Assembly (NCBI GenBank): GCA_900696575.1
Contig: CAADHD010000024.1
Location: forward strand, 62,001-126,000
Length of the DNA stretch: 64,000 nt
Source: an uncultured Bacteroidota bacterium
GTDB lineage: Bacteria > Bacteroidota > Bacteroidia > AKYH767-A > OLB10
Direction of reading: 5' to 3'
The position numbers and the translations under genes are program-made. The notes beneath the pieces are model-generated. The model saw only the letters and a program-made list of their open reading frames with translations. It made no database searches and had not been told where the DNA came from. Positions 49,201 to 56,243 of the stretch are shown here, piece by piece; the stretch's first letter is position 1; each line of letters starts with the position of its first letter.

Positions 49201-52200
49201 TTCCGGCATGACAACTAACCTGAGAAGAAGCAGAAGCAGATACACTTAAGGCAGCAGCCGGCTGTGTAACGGTCTTTGTCTGAACGCTGGTACACCCTTT
49301 CGAATCCGTAATGGTTACTGTATAAGTTCCTGCTGCTAATCCATTTATATTTTGTACAGTTGCTCCGTTACTCCATAAATAATTATAAGGAGAAGTTCCC
49401 CCATTCACTGTTACTGTAATAGCTCCGTTAGCCCCGGCATAACATGATACCTGCTGAGATACTGTGGAAGAAGAAACCAATGGTGATGATGGCTGTGTTA
49501 TTAAAACTGAAACTGAAGCAGTACAACTATTAACATCTGTTACCACCACCGTATAAGTTCCCGATGGCAGGCTGGAAATATTCTGCGAAGTTGCCCCGTT
49601 GCTCCAATTGTATGAATATGCCGGAGTTCCTCCGCTTACATTCAATGTAATGCTGCCTGTAGATTCTCCGTAACAATTAACATTTTGGGTTGTGCCTGCA
49701 GAAGCGCTTAGCGCTGCTGATGGCTGAGAAACATTTACTGAGGCTGTAGCTGTACATCCATTAGCATCGGTTACGATAACAGCATAATTGCCTGTAGATA
49801 ATCCGGACGGGCTCTGTACTGTTGAACCGTTACTCCAGTTATAAGTATAAGAAGGAGTGCCTCCGCTAACATTTAATATAACTGAACCATCATTTCCGCC
49901 ATAACAACTGACCTGGCTTGAGGCTGATGCAGATGCATTTAATGCTGAGGCCGGCTGTGTAATTGTGGCTGATTGCTGAACTGTACAACCATTAACATCC
50001 GTGATGGTAACACTGTAAACTCCGGCTGTAAGTCCTGATATATTCTGTGTGGTCGCTCCGTTACTCCAGTTATAACTATAACCGGGCGTACCACCGCTTA
50101 CATTTATTACAATACTTCCATTCGCGCCTCCGTAACATGAAACCGGCTGATTTGAAGAAACAGAAGAGGAAAGTGCTGCTGAAGGCTGACTAACTGTTGC
50201 ATTTCTTGATAATGTGCATCCATTGGCATCGGTAATGGTTACCGTGTAGCTTCCTGAAACTAATGATGTTAAATTCTGAGTTGTAGCACCATTACTCCAG
50301 TTAAACTGATAAGGAGCAGTTCCCCCGTTTACTGTGAGACTAATACTTCCGTTGCTACCGCCAAAACACGATACTGCCTGATTTACTGTAGCCGATCCGT
50401 CTAAGGCTGATGACGGCTGTGTTACCGTTGCCGTTGCATTACGCGTACATCCTATATTATCCACTACCGTTACGGTATAGGTGCCGGCTGCTACATTTGT
50501 TAAACTCTGTGTAGTCGCTCCGTTTGACCATACATAATTATAAGGAGAAACACCACCTGAAACAGTTAAGCTTACTGCACCGGTAGCTGTTCCGTAGCAG
50601 GAAACATTTGATGTTGCACTGGCCGATGCAGCGATATTTGACTGCGGTGCTATTGTTTCGTTGCGAACCGATGTACATCCGTTCGCATCTGTTAATGTTA
50701 CCGTGTACGTGCCGGTACATAACCCACTCACATTCCCCGTGGTTTGTCCCGATGACCATACATACGAATACGGAGTAGTTCCTCCGGAAGCCGTTGTAGA
50801 AACTGAACCGTTGCAAAGTCCTGCACAGGTAATATCATTCTTTGCTGTGTTGAAGACAATCGCTGACGGCTGATCAATATAAAAATTCCTGATTACCGAA
50901 CATCCGTTTGCATCAGTTACTGTTACCATGTAATTCCCCGTTGACAGGTTGCTGATGTTCTGTGTGGTCGCTCCGCTACTCCAGAGATAGGTTACAGGCG
51001 GAGGTGAAGTAAGATTGACAGAAGCACTTCCGTTATTTAATCCATTGCAGGTAACGTCAGTGGTGTTAACGGTGAATTGTGGCGCTGTAACAAAAATTGA
51101 ATACGAAAATATCTGTACACCATTTGTCGGGCATGCATTATCCTGAACAGTAATTGTAAAAGTATATGGCAAAGGAGAAATCTGCCCTTCTGAGGGAGTC
51201 CAGCAAAAGGTTAAAGTTGGGCGGGGTCCCGCTGAAACAGTATAAGTAGCTCCTGATATGCCGCTATTGTGAAGCAAGGTAACGACTTGGCTGGCATCGG
51301 CATCGGCAGAGTTGACTGTAAAACAAAGTTGCTGACCGGGGCATGCAGTAGTGGTGTAATTATTTGTTCCGTTGATACCTGAAGCGGTTGGCAGGTTATT
51401 AGCACAGATTGATGTATAAACCTGCATATCACGGATAACACTTCCGATCAGAATGCCATTTCTGAACTCTCTTACCCGAATAGCCATGACACCAATTTGC
51501 GTCATATTAGGTGTAAAAGTTATCTGACCTGTTTGACTATTTAAAGTAAAAGGAGTGCTTGAACTTAATGGTGCAGTGGTAGTGGAAGGTGGAATCCATG
51601 TAACTGTACTTGTAGCTCCTGTTTTGGGAGTAATGAATTCATAAACTAAAGAATCTCCATTAGCATCAAGCACACCGTGATTGTAGTTAAAAGTTTGCCC
51701 GATACAAACGAATGCGATAGGAATGTTTGAGAAATTAGGAGAGCTGTTATTGGGCGCAATCGAGTTATTTAATGTTGATTCAACATATATCAAAGAAGAG
51801 TTTGCGCACGGATTCTGAATAGTGGTAATTGGGCAGTTACGGCAACACACACTGTAGCTGAATGTCCATAAAGAACAAGCAGCAGGCAATGTTACTGTAG
51901 CATGATACTCAAATTTCCGGATACCGACAGCGCTTCCTCCGGTGCAGGTACTTGCCGAAGTTTGACAAGGTACAGTGATCTCCTGTCCGGTGCCGGGTAT
52001 TTTATTGGCTGTTACATTAAAATTATGACCACATGCCGATTTTACATTCACCGTTACGTTTGATGGTTCGGAAACACCACCGCAATCACGATAGAATGTT
52101 ACTTCAAGCCGGTATTGATTGCCACCAAGCCATACATAAGTTAGATCAGCTCCTGCAGCATGAGTAGCCGCAGCACGATTGTAGTTTGCACAGATGGCAA

Positions 52201-52243
52201 CAACCAATGTTAAAATAAAAATATATAAGCGTTTCATAATCAT
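43202..52243 (-). CDS. Giant SprB-like T9SS type B surface adhesin
   Basis: 3013 aa. A signal peptide (KRLYIFILTLVVAICANYNRAAA) is followed by an N-terminal module (about 25-390) with THAAGADLTYVWLGGNQYRL, CCRN and DANGDSLVYEF. About 31 SprB-type repeats of about 77 residues then run from 391 to about 2760, each with a NVSCYGGxNGSI / W(S/N)NGATTQ / VTVTDANGCT / ITQPxGAL core. The end has an Ig-like domain and a T9SS type B tail (IPSGYSPNNDGVNDGFV ... WIYNRWGNLVY). ATG at 52243 or 52237 are equally possible. SprB-type adhesins act in gliding or surface attachment, and the neighbours here (OmpA-like and PorP/SprF genes) fit delivery by the SprF route. Confidence 0.93.
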   Translation of the reverse strand: MIMKRLYIFILTLVVAICANYNRAAATHAAGADLTYVWLGGNQYRLEVTFYRDCGGVSEPSNVTVNVKSACGHNFNVTANKIPGTGQEITVPCQTSASTCTGGSAVGIRKFEYHATVTLPAACSLWTFSYSVCCRNCPITTIQNPCANSSLIYVESTLNNSIAPNNSSPNFSNIPIAFVCIGQTFNYNHGVLDANGDSLVYEFITPKTGATSTVTWIPPSTTTAPLSSSTPFTLNSQTGQITFTPNMTQIGVMAIRVREFRNGILIGSVIRDMQVYTSICANNLPTASGINGTNNYTTTACPGQQLCFTVNSADADASQVVTLLHNSGISGATYTVSAGPRPTLTFCWTPSEGQISPLPYTFTITVQDNACPTNGVQIFSYSIFVTAPQFTVNTTDVTCNGLNNGSASVNLTSPPPVTYLWSSGATTQNISNLSTGNYMVTVTDANGCSVIRNFYIDQPSAIVFNTAKNDITCAGLCNGSVSTTASGGTTPYSYVWSSGQTTGNVSGLCTGTYTVTLTDANGCTSVRNETIAPQSNIAASASATSNVSCYGTATGAVSLTVSGGVSPYNYVWSNGATTQSLTNVAAGTYTVTVVDNIGCTRNATATVTQPSSALDGSATVNQAVSCFGGSNGSISLTVNGGTAPYQFNWSNGATTQNLTSLVSGSYTVTITDANGCTLSRNATVSQPSAALSSSVSSNQPVSCYGGANGSIVINVSGGTPGYSYNWSNGATTQNISGLTAGVYSVTITDVNGCTVQQSATITQPASALNASASASSQVSCYGGNDGSVILNVSGGTPSYTYNWSNGSTVQSPSGLSTGNYAVIVTDANGCTATASVNVSQPSAALSASAGTTQNVNCYGESTGSITLNVSGGTPAYSYNWSNGATSQNISSLPSGTYTVVVTDVNSCTASVSVLITQPSSPLVSSSTVSQQVSCYAGANGAITVTVNGGTSPYNYLWSNGATVQNINGLAAGTYTVTITDSKGCTSVQTKTVTQPAAALSVSASASSQVSCHAGNNGSISLTVSGGTSPYTYSWSNGSTVQNPTGLAAGVYSVTVTDANGCTFTATATITQPTAALNTSAGVSQQVNCFGGNNGSITLTVTGGTSPYTYNWSSGQTTQNISGMQAGTYTATATDANGCTSVSSATITQPAAALSSGSTVSQQVSCYAGNNGAINVSVSGGTAPYSYLWNTGATTQNLSSLAAGTYTLTITDANGCTNLQTQTITQPSAALSGSTTVTSNISCYSGNNGSINLTVSGGTSPYTFAWNTGATTQNLSGLAAGNYSVIITDANNCTASASATISQPAGALSASISVSQGVLCHGGNNGTVAITVTGGTSPYNYIWNTGATSSSITGLAAGNYTATITDANGCNASITATISQPSAALSLTSTVNSNVSCYGGNNGSVTVNPSGGTSPYTYNWSNGATTQNITNLTSGAYSVTVTDANGCTQTLSANITQPSGSLTATLQSSQNVSCYGGTNGSVQVNVTQGTSPYTYNWSNGATTQNINGLAAGSYSVTVTDANGCTQTLSANITQPSGALTATLQSSQNVSCYGGANGSIQVNVTQGTSPYTYNWSNGATTQNISGLTAGSYSVTVTDANGCTQTLSANITQPSGALTATLQSSQNVSCYGGTNGSVQVNVTQGTSPYTYNWSNGATTQNINGLAAGSYSVTVTDANGCTQTLSANITQPSGALTATLQSTQNVSCYGGTNGSIQVNVTQGTSPYTYNWSNGATTQSINGLAAGSYSITVTDANGCTQTLSANITQPTGALTTTLQSSQNVSCFGGANGSIQVNVTQGTSPYTYNWSNGATTQNISNLPSGTYSVTVTDANGCTENLTATISQPAAALNGNATVTSNISCYSGNNGTVTLTINGGTQPYSYLWSNGTTTQDLTNVGAGTYSVTVSDANGCTFQTTATIVQPAGALGTSVNINQNVSCYAGNDGMVTLNVTGGTLPYTFNWSNGATTQNISNLGSGTYTVTVTDANGCFATSAATVSQPAGALNVNLSTTQNVSCYGGSNGEITATVTMGTAPYQYNWSNGATTQNLTNVPYGLYTVTITDANGCTEVQTAYVSQPYGPLQVSLQATQNVSCYGYADGEITMSVGYGTPPYTFQWSNGATTQDISNLAAGTYTVTVTDANGCTEIQTQQITQPSGALNVSLVSLQNINCYGGNNGEIIVNVIQGTSPYTFNWSNGATTQNITNLTMGSYTVTVTDANGCTETLSQTLTEPAGALSAYLASQQNVNCYGGTDAIIDVEVMSGTPPYSYLWNTGDVTQDLTNVPAGTYTVTVTDANGCTEVLTTTVIQPAGALNANISSTQNIGCYGASTGNINLLVSMGTAPYTYQWSNGATTQSLTNVPAGTYTVTVTDYQGCTETLSATLTQPQGALNATIQSIGGADCRGNSSGSVTIQVVQGTAPYSYLWSNGATTQNLNGVSSGTYTVTVTDANGCTQILTATVTQPAGSLSATLQSSQNVSCYGGANGSITINVSQGTAPYTYQWSNGATTQNISSLAAGTYTVTVTDANGCIETLSAAITEPQGALSVSLQSSQNISCYGGNNGSIQLTVNAGTAPYTYNWSNGATTQNLSNLTAGMYTVTVTDVNGCTESQTITLTQPQGALQISVSSSHQVSCYNGTDGQITVNVIQGTPPYSYAWNNGAIGTTVTGLSAGTYTVTVTDANGCTETMSATITQPQQALMMTGNTSSSNCLAGIGGSISVNPVGGTAPYSYNWTNGANTQNLTNVSQGSYTVLITDANGCTAQSEFTVTDLSTFNAQADGPTTICVGSLAYLIADSIPGASYQWYLNGQTLGGATYPHFVTPVAGSYTVTIQHACGTFTSQPINITVNSAANITVSPNVIICPGESTQLLASGGVNYTWTPATGLDYPNVPNPVASPPSSITYTVEVENAEGCRATAQVMVTVFCDTLIIPSGYSPNNDGVNDGFVIVGIEKYPNNKIWIYNRWGNLVYKASGYNNDWSGYSNVSGIYIGKKVPAGTYFYVLDLGDDKKPRQGYIVLRY
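43965..51080 (-). repeat. Tandem SprB repeat array, about 31 units of 231 bp
   Basis: About 31 in-frame units of roughly 77 codons fill this stretch of the adhesin gene. Spacing between equivalent points is 231 bp for at least six units (GCTCCGTTGCTCC at 46821, 47052, 47283, 47514, 47745 and 47976). Five units (about 46720-47960) are nearly identical at DNA level; the outer units are more divergent. Confidence 0.85.
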
Positions 52244-52264
52244 AGATTTTGTTCTGAGTTGTTT

Positions 52265-54460
52265 TTACTTTTTATCTGAAGTTGATTTCCCTTCTACCCT
52301 ATAGACCCTTATTTCTGTTCTCCGGTTTAGCTGATGCTCATCTTCTGAACAATCCACTCCTTCAGCACAACGGTTCATCAGCATGGTTTTACCACCCCAA
52401 TCCATTTTTTCAACACAATTGGCGTTTGCTCCGTTATTGATAAGCCATTGAGTTGCTGCACGGGCTCGTCTTTCAGAGAGTTTCATATTATAGGCTGTAG
52501 TACCGCGAGAGTCGCAATAGGAATTCATCAGTAATCGCGCATCCGGATTGTCTTTTACAAATTGAAGTACCTCCATCATGGTTTTAACTGCATCAGGCCG
52601 AATGTTTGACTTGTCAAAATCGTAGTAGATAATTTTATACCATCTGGCATAAGGGCCTACGTCATTTCCTTTGCTCAACTCTACCAGAATTTCAAAATCT
52701 GAATCTTCCTTCTGCCCGATATTTGACACAGTAACAACTTTAGGGTCATAACCGCTGCGGGTAACCATCAGGACCTTCTTCATATCTCTTTCGAGCGGCT
52801 GCATCCATATTCCTTTCTTATCGGTGTAACCAAGAACAATATCCGTCTGATCAATGGAAATCTCCGCTTTATCAAGTGGTTTCTTCGTTTTTTCATCCCT
52901 CACATTTACAATAAAATGGTACTTACGTGCTTGCTTTTCGAGTTCAAGTTTTACAAAAAAGTCTTCTGTCGGAAAATAATTCAGGGTGTTAAAACCCTTT
53001 GAATCGCGTGACCACATGTCCTTAAATCCTTCAACAAAATAAGTTTCATCATAATCAACCGGAAACTCAAACTTGCCATCAGCCTTAGTTTCGAGTACCA
53101 ATTCGTTCTTTTTGCTGTTCTTAAGTTTAACGGTTGCCGCTTCAACCGGAATATCCGTTCCTTTCTCAACAACAATACCACGCACTTTAAGCATTCTTCT
53201 GAAACTATAAATATCATCATCAATGCTCCGGGTTTCGCGGTTAGATGAAAAATACCCGTAATGGGTTTTCTTGTCAAAGGCCACACCGAAGTCGTCACTG
53301 CTGCTGTTAACGGGCGCCCCCATATTTTTAGCTTCGCTCAGTTTAGTGCCGTCCCATTTGGCATAAAAAATATCCAATCCGCCAATGCCATCACGTCCGT
53401 CTGAAGAAAAAAGGAAGGTGCTGTCAGCATGCATGTAAGGAAATAATTCGTTTCCGGCTGTGTTGATTCCGGGACCTAAGTTTACAGGCTCATCCCAATC
53501 ATTGCCTTTGCGTTTGCATACGTAAAGGTCCATACCACCAAAACCACCCGGACGATCAGAAGAAAAGAATAAATACTTTTCATCAATACTCAGATAAGCA
53601 TGACCGGTATTGAACTCATCACTGTTGTATTTAAACGGCATCGGATTCTTCCATTGGCCGGTTACACTTTTTCCAATGAATAATTTCAGTTTTACTTCCT
53701 TATCCTGCGAGACATATTCTTTACGTTTAACAACATTGTTTCGGGTAATGAATATCTCATCTCCTTTCGAATTGAAACTCACCGGGCCATCATTATAGCG
53801 AATCTGAACATCAGTGGCAAAAGGTTGAGCTTCAAGAAAAGTATTTCCCTTTCCTTTACTATAATACAGATTCAGAAAAGGCTGGCCGGTCCAGTTATGT
53901 TTCTTTTCAAACATTTCTTTGGTTTCGCGTGAGGAAACGAATACCATTCCGTTATCATAAAGCACCGGGCTGAAATCCGCATTCGGAGAGTTAATTATCA
54001 GCTTCCAAACAAAATAGCTACCGGTATCTTTAAAATAAGATGGAAGATTATCAATGCTTTTCAGAATATAAGCTGATCTTTTATCATCAGGATTCTTGTC
54101 CTGATAGTCCACTACCCAACTTCGAGCTTCTTTATGCTTTCCATTGCTCATCAATGCCTGTGCGTAAAGAAGCTTATGAGCGTCTGTGGCATCGTGCGAC
54201 TTAACAACCTGAGAAAGCCAGTATTCTGATTTTTCGGTTCTTGATGTCAAACGGTAACATTCGGCTAATTTTACCTTTACGGAAGTCAGGTCAGGGTGCT
54301 TAATAAGAATATTTTCATATGCTGTTATAGCCTTTGAATACTCCAGGTTATTGAATAACTCATCTGCTTTCTGAATTAATGTCCGCTGACCAAAGGCGGC
54401 ATTTTCTGAGATAGCCAGAATGGCAACGAGAATTAGATTTTTGATAAGGTTCTTTTTCAT
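52265..54460 (-). CDS. OmpA-family protein with TPR, PD40-like and CarboxypepD_reg-like regions
   Basis: 731 aa. After a signal peptide (NLILVAILAISENAAFG) come TPR-like helices (about 25-150; LFNNLEYSKAITAYENILI), then WD40-like/PD40 beta repeats (about 200-430; LFFSSDRPGGFGGMDLYVCKRKG, FLFSSDGRDGIGGLDIFYAKWDG), a CarboxypepD_reg-like beta region (VRGIVVEKGTDIPVEAATVKL) and a C-terminal OmpA domain (YYDFDKSNIRPDAVKTM ... SERRARAATQWLINNG). This is an outer-membrane, peptidoglycan-linked protein. It sits 21 bp from the SprB-like gene and 21 bp from sprF-like, the usual neighbourhood of T9SS adhesin loci. Confidence 0.92.
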   Translation of the reverse strand: MKKNLIKNLILVAILAISENAAFGQRTLIQKADELFNNLEYSKAITAYENILIKHPDLTSVKVKLAECYRLTSRTEKSEYWLSQVVKSHDATDAHKLLYAQALMSNGKHKEARSWVVDYQDKNPDDKRSAYILKSIDNLPSYFKDTGSYFVWKLIINSPNADFSPVLYDNGMVFVSSRETKEMFEKKHNWTGQPFLNLYYSKGKGNTFLEAQPFATDVQIRYNDGPVSFNSKGDEIFITRNNVVKRKEYVSQDKEVKLKLFIGKSVTGQWKNPMPFKYNSDEFNTGHAYLSIDEKYLFFSSDRPGGFGGMDLYVCKRKGNDWDEPVNLGPGINTAGNELFPYMHADSTFLFSSDGRDGIGGLDIFYAKWDGTKLSEAKNMGAPVNSSSDDFGVAFDKKTHYGYFSSNRETRSIDDDIYSFRRMLKVRGIVVEKGTDIPVEAATVKLKNSKKNELVLETKADGKFEFPVDYDETYFVEGFKDMWSRDSKGFNTLNYFPTEDFFVKLELEKQARKYHFIVNVRDEKTKKPLDKAEISIDQTDIVLGYTDKKGIWMQPLERDMKKVLMVTRSGYDPKVVTVSNIGQKEDSDFEILVELSKGNDVGPYARWYKIIYYDFDKSNIRPDAVKTMMEVLQFVKDNPDARLLMNSYCDSRGTTAYNMKLSERRARAATQWLINNGANANCVEKMDWGGKTMLMNRCAEGVDCSEDEHQLNRRTEIRVYRVEGKSTSDKK

Positions 54461-54481
54461 GATTTGCGTTGTGATTAACGT

Positions 54482-55438
54482 TTAGAAATAGCGGGGTGAT
54501 ACAATTTTGTTTTTGTCGAATGTAAAATCATAGCCTACGGTAAACTCATGAGTACCGGAGTTGAAGTTTTGTAATTTGGTTAAGGCATAGTCATAAGAAT
54601 ATCCGATACGGAGTTGTTTGTTAATCTGATACTGTGTTATAAAGATGACCGCATCACCGGTTCTATAACCTGCACCTATCCAGAATGCATCTTTCAATAA
54701 AAAGTTGAGATTTATATCGGCTTCCATCGGAGCGCCTGAAACTGCTTTTATCATAATGGCAGGTTTCATCTTAACAGATTCGCTCAAATCAGCTACGTAG
54801 GCAGAGTATAAGTAATAATGCCAGTTCTTTACATTCAGTTTATTTGATTCAACAGATTGGTTAAACGGGTCGAGTTTATTCTTTATGAATCTTGGGATGG
54901 ATAACCCGGCATAGAATCGGTCGGTATGGTAATATGAGCCAAAACCGAAGTTTGGCATCACCTTATGGTAAATGTTATTCGCAAATACCGGATCACCTTG
55001 TTCAATCGTCATTACATCGCGCAGTCTTTCTTCTGCATTTATAATTCCGCCTTGCAATCCAAATGACAGCACACCGTTCTCCTCCGTTACTCTTAAATGA
55101 TATGCATAATTCAAAAACACTGCAGTATGGTTGCTCACCCCGATTCGGTCATTCATAATACTGATACCGGCCCCGGCACGATCTCTTGAGAATGGCATAT
55201 GAAAACTGACGGTTCCTGTTTTCGGAGCGCCTTCCATGCCTGACCATTGGTCACGATAAAGCATGGTTGCAGCCATATATCCGCGGGAACCTGCATAAGC
55301 AGGGTTTATAAACATTTCGTTATTCAGGTATTGGCTGAACTGTGGTTCATACTGAGCTTGCATACTTATAGAACTTATAAGTAAAATCAGGCTCATAAAC
55401 CATTTTGTAAGAAATAACTTCTTTTTATCAGTCTTCAT
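54482..55438 (-). CDS. PorP/SprF-family outer-membrane protein
   Basis: 318 aa from the ATG at 55438 (MKTDKKKLFLTKWFMSLILLISSISMQAQ), a signal peptide; an in-frame start at 55465 adds nine residues. The diagnostic PorP/SprF start YEPQFSQYLNNEMFINPAYAGSRGYM is followed by LYRDQWSGMEGAPKTGTVSFHMPF and barrel strands to a C-terminal HEFTVGYDFTFDKNKIV. SprF helps place SprB on the cell surface in Flavobacterium johnsoniae. It is the first gene of the sprF-like/ompA-like/sprB-like series. Direct and inverted repeats lie just upstream (55487-55537). Confidence 0.94.
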   Translation of the reverse strand: MKTDKKKLFLTKWFMSLILLISSISMQAQYEPQFSQYLNNEMFINPAYAGSRGYMAATMLYRDQWSGMEGAPKTGTVSFHMPFSRDRAGAGISIMNDRIGVSNHTAVFLNYAYHLRVTEENGVLSFGLQGGIINAEERLRDVMTIEQGDPVFANNIYHKVMPNFGFGSYYHTDRFYAGLSIPRFIKNKLDPFNQSVESNKLNVKNWHYYLYSAYVADLSESVKMKPAIMIKAVSGAPMEADINLNFLLKDAFWIGAGYRTGDAVIFITQYQINKQLRIGYSYDYALTKLQNFNSGTHEFTVGYDFTFDKNKIVSPRYF

Positions 55439-55486
55439 ATTCTGTAATTTTAATTCTTGATGCATCTTACGAATTGTGTTTTTTTA

Positions 55487-55537
55487 AGTTTCAAGATCAA
55501 TGGAATTGAGTTTCAAGTCTGAAACAATTTCAATTCC
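55487..55537. promoter_or_regulatory. Direct and inverted repeats upstream of sprF-like (possible operator)
   Basis: AGTTTCAAG occurs at 55487-55495 and 55509-55517, two helix turns apart, and the second copy lies in an inverted repeat (GGAATTGA 55502-55509 with TCAATTCC 55530-55537; GTTTCA 55510-55515 with TGAAAC 55520-55525). They are 50-100 bp before the start. A regulator site or leader structure is possible. Confidence 0.35.
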
Positions 55538-55738
55538 AAGAAATGTGTATGACTTGTTCTTTTGGGTAAAATAATCTGGAAAATCAGGCGGCTACTTCTG
55601 TCAGTTTCTGCCGAAACATAAACTATATGTATTCTTAATGATTGAAACTAAAGAACTCAAAGGAATTTGTTTGAAGATTTTATAGAAGAAAAAAGTAGTG
55701 CTGCGTTTTAGGTCAAAGCAATACCACTTCATTAGAAT

Positions 55739-55771
55739 AAAAAAAAACGCTGCGGGATTACCACAGCGTTT
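55739..55771 (-). terminator. Intrinsic terminator after yqeY (end of the dcw cluster)
   Basis: AACGCTG/CAGCGTT stem, extended by TGG/CCG pairs, followed on the minus strand by a run of about nine T. It lies 24 bp past the yqeY stop and ends the ftsW-to-yqeY transcript. Confidence 0.82.
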
Positions 55772-55794
55772 CATCAAAATGGAAACGTATTAAT

Positions 55795-56241
55795 TCAGGA
55801 AAGCAGTTGCTTTACAATTCCGGATATGATTTTATTATCAGCTTTTCCTGCCAGTTGCTTTGAAGCAATACCCATAACCTTACCAAGATGAGAAGCATTA
55901 GTAGCACCGGTATCAGTAATAATTTTCTTAATTGCTTCGGTAATCTCGGTTTCAGACATCTGAGCCGGAAGAAATTTTTCGATCACTGCCATTTCTTCCT
56001 CTTCTGCTAAGGCCAAGTCATCTCGGCCCTGCTCTTTATAAATCTGCATACTCTCTTTCCTCTGCTTTACTAACTTATGAAGCAGCTTTACTTCATCTTC
56101 GGGCGAAAGCGTGTCTCCCAATCCGCTGGTTTTGGCAAGAAGAATAGCAGATTTTACAGCCCTTAATGCGCGGAGTGCCGCTTCATTTTTTGAAAGCATG
56201 GCTGTTTTCAATTCATTTTGAATCTGTGTTTCCAATGCCAT
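55795..56241 (-). CDS. GatB/YqeY domain protein
   Basis: 148 aa from the ATG at 56241; the open frame begins at a TTG two codons earlier. It is a stand-alone YqeY-type protein related to the C-terminal (tRNA-binding) domain of GatB, with MALETQIQNELKTAMLSKN, ALRAVKSAILLAKT and the C-terminal TGATNASHLGKVMGIASKQLAGKAD. The precise role of stand-alone YqeY proteins is unclear. The ATG is 2 bp after the ftsZ stop, so it is co-transcribed with the dcw cluster and it is the last gene before the terminator. Confidence 0.92.
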   Translation of the reverse strand: MALETQIQNELKTAMLSKNEAALRALRAVKSAILLAKTSGLGDTLSPEDEVKLLHKLVKQRKESMQIYKEQGRDDLALAEEEEMAVIEKFLPAQMSETEITEAIKKIITDTGATNASHLGKVMGIASKQLAGKADNKIISGIVKQLLS

Positions 56242-56243
56242 AA

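Larger units (their letters stand above)
55439..55794. other. 356-bp intergenic region upstream of the sprF-like gene
   Basis: No gene seen. It holds AGTTTCAAG twice (55487-55495 and 55509-55517, 22 bp apart), an inverted repeat GGAATTGA (55502-55509)/TCAATTCC (55530-55537) with an inner GTTTCA/TGAAAC pair, and the yqeY terminator at 55739-55771. No exact TAnnTTTG box was found for the sprF-like gene. Confidence 0.5.

Noticed and set aside
43965..51080. CRISPR array
   Set aside because: The periodic repeats are 231 bp long, in frame and encode a protein, with no spacers and no cas genes.
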